This document shows, piece after piece, positions 45,624 to 55,716 of a stretch of 64,000 nt of DNA. This stretch comes from Neurospora tetrasperma FGSC 2508 (taxonomy: Eukaryota > Ascomycota > Sordariomycetes > Sordariales > Sordariaceae). The notes below the pieces were generated by a model. The model made no database searches and was not told the origin of the DNA. It saw only the letters and a list, made by a program, of their open reading frames with translations. The DNA is taken from positions 287,789 to 351,788 of the forward strand of contig NW_009799104.1 in the NCBI RefSeq assembly GCF_000213175.1, given 5' to 3'. Positions within the stretch are counted from its first letter, which is position 1; every line of letters starts with the position of its first letter. Made by a program: the position numbers and the translations under genes.

Positions 45624-48600
45624 TCTTTCTTCCTCCTCCTCCGAATGTGACAAAAGCCATTGAAAAAAGAGAGGTGAACGTGATCCGGGGTCGATTGGTC
45701 GGCTCACTGCCTTGATTGGTTTTCGAACCCCAACCACCGACAACGCGCGTGTCTGGCCTGACACTTGACCCCCCGGAACCAGGATGGGTAATGCCCAGTC
45801 CACTGTTCTACCGCTCTTCTGGAAGCTTTCCATTTTCGTATGTTCCGATGTTTTTCAATCTTATCCGGTGTGACGTTCGGGGAAATCCGTCCGTCTACCT
45901 AGTCGTCTACCTTTCCCGTTGTGGAAGATTTAAACGAAATTCAAATCCAAATCGATCGTGCGACGGGGGTTACCTATTGAACGTTTATCCTTGAATAAGG
46001 TAGGTAGGTAAACCTGGGATCATTGCATCGAGAGATCGCTATCTGCAATGCAATCTTGTTCCATGTTCACTACATTCCTCTACGTACTAACAAACACTGT
46101 TTTGTGATCATTGATGCCCGGTCTAAAACTTAACCCGTGTGTAGGTACCTCAAACATCATGATCGTGGAGAACATGAACCTCAAGGGGGAGGGCATGGAA
46201 AAACATCATATCATAGGCAACGCCGTTAGAATCGGTGAAGGGTACAGCCATTCCGAGATATTTAGTCTACATAGGTAGGTAGGTAGTGTACCTCTAGGCA
46301 GAGCAGGAGGAGTTGTGCGCACAGGTAGGTACATACATACATAGTGTATCTCGCTTCCCCAGAGTTCTAGGCATACGTACCTAGACAATGGGTGAATATC
46401 TTCGTAATCGGATATCTTTCTTTTTACTCCCGTTTACAACTACCGAAGACGAACGAGGGCATCGATTGGTGACTTCTCTTTAGATCAGATTAGCGGTCTA
46501 CGCTACCTACCCTTGATAGTACATTATATCGTAGCATTAAGCCAGTGTGATTGATATGCCGGGAGACTATATTTGTGGAGAGCAGTTAGCATGTTTCTAA
46601 TGGTTTGTGAAACACAGTGCTTGGATGTCTTATCTTGTGCTGTCAGAGATAGCTTGTTCATCGCGGAAGCATACCGATCATGATATATTTCGATATCGTC
46701 GTCTCCTGAGCCGAATTCCGAAAGCTACCTCTAGCGTACTGCAAGCAGTGCGATCCTTGATTACATATCAGCTACGATATGATAGGTATGGTATGCCTTG
46801 ATGTCCGTGATAGCAGTCTGCGAGATCAAATTAAAGATGGATTCGCTTCGGACATTACTCCGGCGTAAATCGAACAACCTAGCAGCGGAGAAAATGAAAC
46901 CACAGTTATACGTCATCCAGTCTGGGGGTTCGCTCATCTCTCTCTCTCTCTCAACTTCCCTTGGTCGTGCCTCTGAGGGCGGACATGCTGAAATGGGTTG
47001 GGGAAACAACTGAAAGAGACAATGGAACGATTCCGCGATTTCCATCAATCCATCACTTGGCACGGCCTCGGTAGGAGAACTACCGAATGCACCAGTGCTG
47101 GAACTAGTCTAGTGCCTCTCTGAAACTACCTAGTGTAGCTCTGTTGACGATAGCTTCAGTGTGCAAGCATGAATAAGCTTCAAGCTCGAATCCAAGACAA
47201 CTACTGTAACTGACGTCGCACTTTGACCAGTCGGAGAGACTCTATCATATCTGTCTTGACCCTTTCTTTAACCGTCGTGAAATTGTTTTCCTGAAGATCT
47301 TACGGAAACAAGGAGACACAATGAACCATTCTAGCTTGCTCGAGATAATGGTACGACATCTCGTATGCCTTGGCAAAACCCGTTGTGAGGAATATCAAAT
47401 CTGTTATATGGCGATTATGATCCCATCAACATCTCACCGCAATCTGCAGCGCAAAATACATACTACATGGCAAACGGAACATGCCGGAAGGGACCGATTA
47501 CCTAATGCTGAGCCATCAAGGGTCCTCGGCGGTGATGTTGTGGGATAGGGTTGCAAGCCGACCTTGATAAACGTCCGTCCGTGGAGTCGGCAGGGAGCTG
47601 ATGGAGATTGATGGTTGAAACATGGTGGAACGTGGAGATTTGCCATTGAAACCCAAGACGGGAGCATCACGGACCGCAATGCGACGGGGACGAGCTGAGG
47701 TGGATTGCGAGGAAATGCGGTGCCGGTGATCCGAATGGAACGGCACCGGGAGATGAAAGCTCGTTGCTGTGCCAGATGAGGATGGGAAATTACAATCAAG
47801 ACCACTCACACAAGAAAACGGGCAGCGCTGGACATTGCGGTGGTTGCCGACTTGCCAGAATGACGACGGCGACAAGTCTATTGATCACGAAATCAGTCGA
47901 CCGACAGAACTTAGCCCTGCTCACCACAGCAACAGAAATATCAGCGTAATATTGCCACTGTATGTATTACATCCCGAGCCATGATAACTGAAGCTTCGTT
48001 CTTCCCCACGTCGCCCCCCTCGAGGAACGATCACAGTGAAAAAAAAAGATTTGTTTTGGTTCGACATCAAAAATTACGGCCGGAACGGCCCCGAAGGACA
48101 ATTCATGACGGCTAGCACCACGATGTGCAATGCAGGCTCTCCGCCATACTACTCGGTCTTCTTGATCTCCGCGCAGTCAACCAAGGTAAGTATGAAGAAA
48201 AAAAAAGAGAAGAAGAAAAGGCTAAGAAGTGGGAGGGGAGGCCCTGTTTAAGTAGGTCTTGAGAGATGGCCTGTGCACGAGTGCAAACTTCCCTGCACCT
48301 GGCGGAAATTGCACTTGCGCACGGACGTCAAATGGCAGAGTGGTGTTGGCAGGCAGATACTGTCAAACAGATACTAGAGCAGGTGGTGGGCGGCGGCAGG
48401 CAAGAGACGGAGAGAGGGCCGGAGACAGAAGAGGGATGTTTGGACAGAACATCCTCTAACAATCGAAAACCACCAGAGAATGTTGACAAGCGATTCACTC
48501 TTGATATCCATTAGTGCTCTTATAAAAGCTCAATACTCGCCGGCATCGAGATAATGTGTTGGATCAGATGCTGAGTTGTTAAACCTCAATGCCGTCCATT

Positions 48601-48629
48601 GGCCCCACAGCGGACGATCTGTTCCTTGG

Positions 48630-48637
48630 TGACGTCA
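48630..48637. promoter_or_regulatory. CRE palindrome TGACGTCA
   Basis: A perfect bZIP (CREB/ATF-type) consensus site 173 bp upstream of the start codon at 48811. The function is inferred from the motif only. Confidence 0.45.
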
Positions 48638-48810
48638 CTTGTTCCTGACAGGCATCAAGGCACTTTAGACCGGACAACAACACTTTCCAATGTGATCGCG
48701 TCTTCCTCAACACCACAACAAAACTGAAAAAGAAAACGAGTAAAAACTTTGCAGATTTCGCAGTTAGAAGATTAAATTACCCAAGAAACCAAGTCAAGAC
48801 AAAATCACAA

Positions 48811-49341
48811 ATGGCCTCCCGAACCCTCTTCACCCGCGCCACGGCCCTCCTCCGGGCCAGCGCCAGCGCCGCCGCCACGAACCAAATCCAAACCGGATCC
48901 ATCATCTCCATCTCCATCACGAGATCCACTCCTCCCCTCATGTCCGGGTCAACCCGCGCCTACCACTCCACTCCCCCCCTCCAAACCGCCAAAGACTTCA
49001 AATCCGACCGGACCACCCTCCGCCCAGCCAGCTCCGAAGGGACCGTCTCGGCCTCGGACGACGACGTGGCGCACCTCGACAAGACGGCCTTTGACCCCAA
49101 CAAGACCTCGCCCAAGGAAGAGACCGAGTCAGCGGGCAAGGAGTCCAACGGCAACCCGCTGGAGACCAGTGGAGCCAACAGACAGTTCTCCAAGCCCCAG
49201 GGCGATAATCCTACTGAGGGCGACATGTCCAAGGAGGAGAAGACGACGGCTGGTGGGGGCAAGGAGAAGAAGAAGAGTGGTGGGCCGGCGGCGGGGAGTA
49301 AGAAAGGGGGGACGACGAACTATCATGGGAGTAAGGAGTAG
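48811..49341 (+). CDS. Small protein with mitochondrial targeting sequence, unknown function
   Basis: A single exon of 176 residues. The N-terminus (MASRTLFTRATALLRASASA) has Arg, Ser, Thr and Ala without acidic residues, a classical mitochondrial presequence, with a possible cleavage region before RAYHSTPPLQ at about 49-58. The rest is hydrophilic and probably disordered, with KTAFDPNKTSPKEE, SGANRQFSKPQGDNP and a Lys/Gly-rich end. The pattern (presequence, AYHSTP, FDPNKTSPKEE) looks like a conserved ascomycete mitochondrial protein, but I cannot assign a function. The coding stretch is GC-rich at third positions, unlike the flanks, which supports it being real. Confidence 0.8.
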   Translation: MASRTLFTRATALLRASASAAATNQIQTGSIISISITRSTPPLMSGSTRAYHSTPPLQTAKDFKSDRTTLRPASSEGTVSASDDDVAHLDKTAFDPNKTSPKEETESAGKESNGNPLETSGANRQFSKPQGDNPTEGDMSKEEKTTAGGGKEKKKSGGPAAGSKKGGTTNYHGSKE

Positions 49342-49821
49342 GGGGTTAGTGCGATGGATGCTTGAGGGGATTGAGATGGATGAGAGCGATATTGTTTACA
49401 CAACAGGACTGGTATGAAGGAACAGTATTCTGCCAGGAAAAGACAACTCGTGTTGACGAGGAGGGGGCTGCCGCGATGTAATGAGGGGATCGAGCGCCAT
49501 GTAGGACTATGCCGGAGACGAGAAGACGGTTCTGGGTTGCATCTTGTGTTATGAGATATGATGGGTTTCATTTGTTGGCTTTTGTTTTGTTATAGGTATC
49601 GATGGTATGGGAGATGGTACAGGTACAACAGCACTGTTGCTCCTATCGGCATATAGGCCTAATAGACATCGACATCATGCTTGCTTCCTTGTGCTCAACA
49701 TCAATCATTTAACGCTTTACATATATATACATATCTCTCATCCAGCGCAAAGTGTCCACGTGGTATACCATCCATCCTTCGAAACCCCATTCATTCCTCC
49801 TTCCCTTTACTACCCAATCCC
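49342..49821. other. Non-coding between convergent genes
   Basis: The 480 bp between two convergent stops presumably hold both 3' untranslated regions. A short TATATATACATAT stretch lies near 49720. No other feature is seen. Confidence 0.55.
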
Positions 49822-50526
49822 TCAAGCATACAACCCATCCATATCATCCTCCTCCTCCTCTTCTTCTTCCTCTTTCTTAGTCACCACCTCCCTCCTCTTC
49901 CCCATCTCCTTCCTACACATCGGACAAGTCCCCTTACTCCTCAACCACGGCCCCACGCACTCAAGATCAAACCGATGGCTATGATGACACGGCAGTTCCA
50001 CCACCAGACAATACTGATCATCCAGATACCTCTCGGCGCAAATCGGGCACTGCTCGTCCTCCTTTAGTTTCTTCCTGTCCACTCTGTCCAGCCCATCCAA
50101 AAACTCTTGCGAGACACCCTCGATTTGCGTGGGCGGGCGGTGGATGTCCTCTTCCAGAGAATCGATCAGCGAGTTGAGAAAGTTGCGGTTTTCGTCGGTC
50201 GGTGCCGAGAGGGCGAGCACGCCCATTTGGTCTTGGAGTAGTCGGTAGAGAGCGGCGAGGTCGACGGGGTTGGGGGTCGCGTGCGGGTTGTTGTGGTGCT
50301 GCGAGGATGTGGAAGCGGAGGTGGAGGTGGGGGTGGAGGATTCGGGAGCGATGTTGTGTAGGTGGGAGGTAAAGGTTGACATGTCGACTTTGCGGCGGCG
50401 GGGGGCGGTGGAAGAGGGTTTAATGTTGTGTTCGACTGGTGGGTGAAGGGTGGTTAGTGATGCGCTGGTGGGAGGAGATGAAGGGACGGGGGAGAAAGCG
50501 TAAGTACCTTCGTATTGGGTCGCCAT
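49822..50526 (-). CDS. RING-finger protein, probable E3 ubiquitin ligase
   Basis: Likely spliced: exon 1 50526-50508 (MATQYE plus one base), a 72-bp intron with GTACTT donor, CACTAAC branch site and CACCAG acceptor, then exon 2 50435-49822, giving 210 residues. The intron is a multiple of three with no stop, so a retained form of 234 residues is also open. A Ser/Thr-rich N-terminus leads to a helical segment (PVDLAALYRLLQDQMGVLAL) and the RING near the C-terminus: CPIC, then LPCHHSHRFDLEC, then CPMCRK. The position usually held by a His or Cys ligand just before the sixth cysteine-type ligand is Asp (FDLEC). A poly-Glu stretch ends the protein. Substrate unknown. Confidence 0.88.
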   Translation of the reverse strand: MATQYEGTYAFSPVPSSPPTSASLTTLHPPVEHNIKPSSTAPRRRKVDMSTFTSHLHNIAPESSTPTSTSASTSSQHHNNPHATPNPVDLAALYRLLQDQMGVLALSAPTDENRNFLNSLIDSLEEDIHRPPTQIEGVSQEFLDGLDRVDRKKLKEDEQCPICAERYLDDQYCLVVELPCHHSHRFDLECVGPWLRSKGTCPMCRKEMGKRREVVTKKEEEEEEEEDDMDGLYA

Positions 50527-51720
50527 TTTGATTAGTTGTATGCGCCGAAGCTAAGTTGGGTATGCGACTGTGTTGAAGGATTGGCGACGCTGGGAAGACT
50601 CGAGACAGGAGGATGGTGGTTGAAGGTTGAGAGTCGAGTCGAAGCTGCGCAGCTCTGCCCTGGCTGTGACTTGGGGTCTGCGGGGTGTTGAGGTGATACC
50701 GACGCAATGCTGTTGGGGCTTGAGTGGAGGAGTTGGGTCGCTTTGTGAGGACAACGATCCGATAGCAACTAGCTGAAGAAGATGAACCTAGATTCAGTTG
50801 GTGGTGTTGCAAGACTATACAATTTGGATATATCTACGTAGAATTGAAGACGATGAGGATGACCTGGATACAATTCGTGCTGCAGTGGAATGGCTTCGGC
50901 GAGACAGGCAGCTCGAGGTGACGCGGGGCTTTGGTCCCTTGGAAGCATCCACTGAAAACTCGCGTGCAATGGTGCCTACCTTATCGCTTTACCTAAACTC
51001 CCGTCCAAGTGGCCCGTGCGCTCACAGCACATCATTTATGCACCCCAGACTGCTTGTGCCTGACGAGCATAAAGAAGGCCTGGACCTGGAATGATCCCTG
51101 GAGCCAGGTTCCCTTTCCAAGTCTGGGCGCTACAAGTGCCGCCGACTAGGGTAGCGTTCCCTTTCAGAAGATATCGTCATTTCAATAATCTCTCGGCACC
51201 AACCAAAATCCAATCTTGGAGTTGCTCTTTTCCCCTTTTTGTGTTACTCGATACCGAATGCAGAGACATTGTGCACTAATCCTAATCCACAACGCGGCAA
51301 GATGTGATTGCCCCCACTCGAAACCAGACATATTCAATCATTCATACTGTACCTAGCTCTTCACTCTTTTCCTGTTGTTGGTTGTTTTCTTGTGAATGGA
51401 CGGGATGACATCATGTCGCCCATTGGATGGTGTTCCTTGACTCTCTTTTTCCAACTAAACAAATCAGCGCCCGCTCCAGGCTCCTTCCCGTGTCCTGTTC
51501 AGGTACCAGCCAATCCCTTTTTCAGATGGCCAGCCAGGCCAGGCCTCCATCCCAGCCCCTTGACAGCTCTCGTTTCAACTTTGCCCGATCCCTTGCTTTG
51601 GGCTTTTGGCTGATATTTAATCGATCTTGTCCGTGCTCTCTCTTTTCCGTCTCTTTTCCCAAGTAAACATCTTTGTCCTTCATTTATGAATACCTGAGTA
51701 AACAAAATAGGGAGAGCAAG
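50527..51720. other. Divergent promoter region, RING and hydrolase genes
   Basis: About 1.2 kb between two divergent start codons. No gene is supported, and short frames on both strands lack domains. The last 100 bp before 51721 should contain the hydrolase leader. Confidence 0.55.
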
Positions 51721-54700
51721 ATGCCTCCTCTCAACACGGCGACGATTGGCATGGCTGTTACGCCAACAGTCGTCTCCACCCTCTTCAGTCATGTAAGTCT
51801 TTTTCTTACTTGTAGTATTCTAACTATAAACGCAGTCTAGAATAATCATCCCATCTTCCCACTTTTACTTGCGATCCACCACCGGGAGGAACTTTAATCT
51901 TCTTTCGGTCACAACAAGAAATCCACACATGGTTAGTTGGTTCTCTAACATGGCTCAAATCAGTACCTCGACCGTAAAAAAGTCCGCCAAAAACCCACCG
52001 AGCGACTCTCGTACGACGAAGGCCTCCACCTAATCCGTTCCTTCCTCGCCTTTGCCTCCACCCGTCCTGTAGAAGAACTCCAGGCCTTCACCGGCCAATG
52101 GGTCCCTCATCCTACCTGGGTTCGCGTCGATGAGGTCGAGATCCCCGAAGATAAACTCTCCTACGCCGCCAACCTTCTCCACGAACAGCTTGGCCCCGAG
52201 GGTATTCGCCGCGTCGGCGGTCGCGAGTGGTGGCAATGGCGCAGACCCAAGAGCCCGTTGAAGGCTGAATGGATCGAGATGAAGGCCGACTACGAAGAGC
52301 GCAAGGAAAACGCAGACCCGGGCAATCGCGTCATGTTCTATATTCATGGAGGCGCGTACTTCTTTGGTAGTGTCAATGAGCACCGCTTCATGATACAGAG
52401 ACATGCGCGAAAGCTGAGGGCCCGAGCGTTTGCGCCCGAGTACAGGCTGGCGCCGCAGTTCCCTTTCCCGTGTGGACTGCAGGACTGCCTGGCTGCTTAC
52501 CTGTACCTGCTGACGCAGCAGGAGCCCAAAACGATTATCTTGGCGGGTGATTCGGCGGGTGGTGGCATGGTCTTGTCGTTGTTGGTGATTCTGAGAGACC
52601 AGGGCATCCCATTACCCGCTGGTGCAGTCTTGATCAGTCCCTGGGTCGATCTTACGCACTCGTTTCCCAGTGTGGCGGGAGATTGTCCATTGGACTACGT
52701 TCCGCCTTCTGGGTTCCATCATAGGCCGTCTAGAGCATGGCCGCCACCGGATGAGGATGAGATGGAGGAGCTCAAGAAGATTGCCATCGAGCAAAAGAAG
52801 GGCGACGGCGTGAAAGAGGGCAGTTCGGATTCCAACAGCGGCATTCCCACCATTGGCGACGTTCTCGACAAACCCACTCGCTTGTCGCTCATGATCGACG
52901 GCCAACAGATCGACATCAAGGAGCAGATCCAGATGTACACCACCAATGAGATGCTCAACCACCCTCTTGTGAGCCCTGTTCTGCAACCTACCCTGGGTGG
53001 TCTCCCTCCTCTCCTTATCATGACCGGCGGCGCCGAGATCTTGCGCGACGAGCAGATTTACCTGGCCCACAAGTGCGCCAACCCCGAGCAATACCTTCCA
53101 CCCGAAGCCATGATGGACGAGCCCGCCTGGGCGCAAGTGAAGAAATACCCACCAACCGACGTCCAGCTCCAAGTCTGGGATGACCTGTGCCATGTGGCTC
53201 CTACTTTGAGTTTCACACGGCCAGCCAAGTACCAGTTCCGAGCCATCGCCCAATTCGGCGCTTGGGCACTTGCTCGCGCTCAGCGGACCGAGATTGACAT
53301 TCTCGATGACGACGATATCTCTGTCATTTCCGGCCACGAGGGCGAGGATGAGTCTGATGACGCTACCCACGAGCCTGCCGTTGACCCAACCCAACCTTAC
53401 CTGGATCCCAAGCCAATGCCCAAGAAAAAGACTAAAAGGTCCAAAAACAAGAGAGCCAAGACAGTTGCCGAAAAGGAGAACGAGGCCAACGCCGTCGGCA
53501 AAGCAGGCGACCCTCTCCCGCCCTTCCACCATCACATGATCCGCCAACGCGTGACCACCACCGGTCTGCTCCTCCCCCTTCCTGAGCATTCTGACCTCCC
53601 AGCCTGCTGCGTTGACCGGAACGCCATTGGCGTCATCAAGCCCGGTCCAGTGCGCAAATGGCTCGCCCACAAGAAGAAATTCGATTCCCGCTTCGCTTCA
53701 ACCAAGTCCAAGGTTCACAAGCAGAGAATCAAGGACATGCGCGAAGGCGGCTACGAAGTCTTTCCTGGCGGTGACGTCCCTCCTCCCTCGGCACTCGCAG
53801 GCCGCAGAAAGATTGGCCACCGCGAGGAGGACCTGAAGAAGGACAAGAAGAGCTGGGGTCTCAGTCTCTGGGGCGTATGGGGCAGCAAGCACGACAAGAT
53901 GACTGTGGCGCGCGGGGAGAAGGCCGACCGCCGAGAAGTTTCCACCAAGACTGTCCAGGCGGCCGACGGCGGTGAGGGCGCTCGGAGCTACTCCGACATC
54001 AAAAACCAGGAAGGTACCGGCGTCCAAGGCAAGACGGCCGCCGGCGTCGAGCGTCCCGGACTCGGAACCAGAGCGTCGGGCTCCAGATATAAGAGCGTTG
54101 CGGACCAGGGACAGACGGGGGAGCATCATCTGCATGACGATGACGAGCATGAGCACGAGAGGCCGCAGATCGAGGATATCCTGGCCTACAGGAAGGGAGA
54201 GCTGGAGGAGCAGCATCATCAGCCTCCGGAGGTCGGGGCGACGGGGAAGAGACCCATTGTGGATGGCTTGGCTACGCCGTTTAGTCTGGGAAAGAAGGCC
54301 GAGACGGCTAGCATGATTACGTTGCAGAGTGGCAAGAGCAGGATGACGGCCGGCACCAGCATTCTGCAGAGTCCGCCGGGTACCAGCGCTGGTGCGTCAA
54401 GGGACAACTTGTCGCTGATGCCTAGTGGTGCTGATGACGCCACTTCAGTAGCCGAAGGTGACGGTGACGCAGCAGCAGCTGGAACCCGCACTGGAAGTGC
54501 ACTGAAGCACGAAGTGGAAGCCGACGGCGAGAAGCAGAATGTGATTCAGGCCGACGAGCACATCGTTCCCCGCGAAGTCGAGGTCAGGAATTATACTACC
54601 CACCCACTGGATGCCACGAGGGGAATCGGCATGTCGTTGCCTACGCCTCTTACGCCCGGAACCCCAGGGACGTTGGGGAGTAGGCCGGGATTGGATCGGT

Positions 54701-54780
54701 TCGTGACTGCTGATGAGTTCTTCAGTACGGGGGGTACTCCTACTCCTACGGCTAGTGAGCCGAAGCTTAACGTTGCTTGA
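51721..54780 (+). CDS. Alpha/beta hydrolase (HSL-type lipase/esterase) with long tail
   Basis: Two exons, 51721-51792 and 51964-54780 (171-bp intron, GTAAGT donor, CTAAC branch site), give 962 residues. Residues 1-25 are mildly hydrophobic. The alpha/beta-hydrolase-3 domain spans about 90-460. It has the oxyanion motif HGGAYFFGS (from 152), nucleophile elbow GDSAGGG (Ser221), an Asp in GGAEILRDE (about 389) and the His in DDLCHVAP (about 437), a complete hormone-sensitive-lipase-type triad. An insert of about 60 residues rich in Glu, Lys and Ser lies between the nucleophile and the acid. From about 470 to 962 the protein is charged and disordered, with a basic cluster KKKTKRSKNKRAK (about 512-524) and Thr/Pro/Gly motifs near the end. 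The natural ester is unknown. Confidence 0.9.
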
Positions 54781-55716
54781 TTTCTGAGGAGAGGTTTTGT
54801 TGTTTCCCTACGGTTGATATCCCTCAGATTTTAGTTTGGTTCTAGATAGATATCCTTTTGCTCTTTTGTTGGTTGAGAGTTTGGAAGAGTTAGTCAGCCT
54901 GATACCTATCCATGGAGCGAGAGAGCAAAGGGGGGAGTGAGTGGTTCTGGGTAAAAGTGGAGGGAATAATATGTGCCAGGCACGGTGATAAGTTTCCTAG
55001 TTGTTGTTCCGTTTCAGTTAGTTTTGAGTTTGAGTTTCCTTGAGTTATGATACCACTGTTTTACTAGTAAGCGTTTTGTCAATGATTGAGTCGCCAGTGA
55101 TGCGTTCAGTCAGTAGTTTGTTTCGTTCAACATGGTGATTTCTTCAGAAGAGAGGAGGTATAACTTACCTCACCACATCAGTCCAAGACTTATCGCCCAA
55201 GCCATCCATTGAATAGGGCAAAAAGGGTACGTAACGTTGGTGATAATGTTGACGAAAGATTACACGAGATGGCCGTTGACTCCCTATTCTCTTTAAAAAC
55301 TTAGTTGGAACTCAAAACGATCTGTAACGGCAATGTCATAACACCACACACACCTCCATTAACTCCCCGGCCGTCTCTATGAACATAAAGACTAGCTACT
55401 GTGTAAACATGCAAAACTTTTGATTGACATTGACCGTAAAAACCTCCCTTTGATTCCCAAAAAGATACCTTTGTATATGTATGTGGGTATGTTTGTATGC
55501 GACTAGCACAAAAGTCCCCAGCCCCTTGACATAAAACTATAAAACAAGAAAAACAGAGCAGATGTTTAGGTACCCAGCAAACCATCCTTCGAACAAAACC
55601 GCACCAGCGAACCAACCAGCCCACAGAGAAAGAAAAACCACCAATGACCCAACCAACTAGCCGACTGACCGAGTCGGATATACACCCTCTTGCTATTAGA
55701 AGTATGTCCAAACTCA
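54781..55716. other. Non-coding between convergent genes
   Basis: About 0.9 kb between the hydrolase stop and the UTP14 stop, presumably holding both 3' untranslated regions. No gene is seen. Confidence 0.55.

Larger units (their letters stand above)
39847..48810. other. About 9 kb without a supportable coding gene
   Basis: This is the longest gene-free stretch in the window; it includes the N gap at 43266-43950. The left 1.5 kb should hold the kinase promoter; the right 0.3 kb the promoter of the gene at 48811, with TATAAAAG at 48521-48528 and a CRE at 48630. Between them lie TAGG tracts (41237-41249, 45999-46010, 46272-46286), a CACGACACG-like run (45513-45547), a 9-bp tandem repeat (45582-45623) and many short domain-free frames, including a 274-codon minus-strand frame at 40682-41506 that I regard as chance. 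No transposon, tRNA or 5S rRNA signature was recognised. Confidence 0.5.

Noticed and set aside
45701-45790. Possible minus-strand tRNA because of GGTTCGAAAACC
   Set aside because: No matching A box or acceptor and anticodon stems could be found around it.
52612-53670. Minus-strand frame of 352 codons
   Set aside because: It is antisense to the alpha/beta hydrolase, which has a full catalytic triad; a GC-rich third position on one strand commonly opens the opposite frame.
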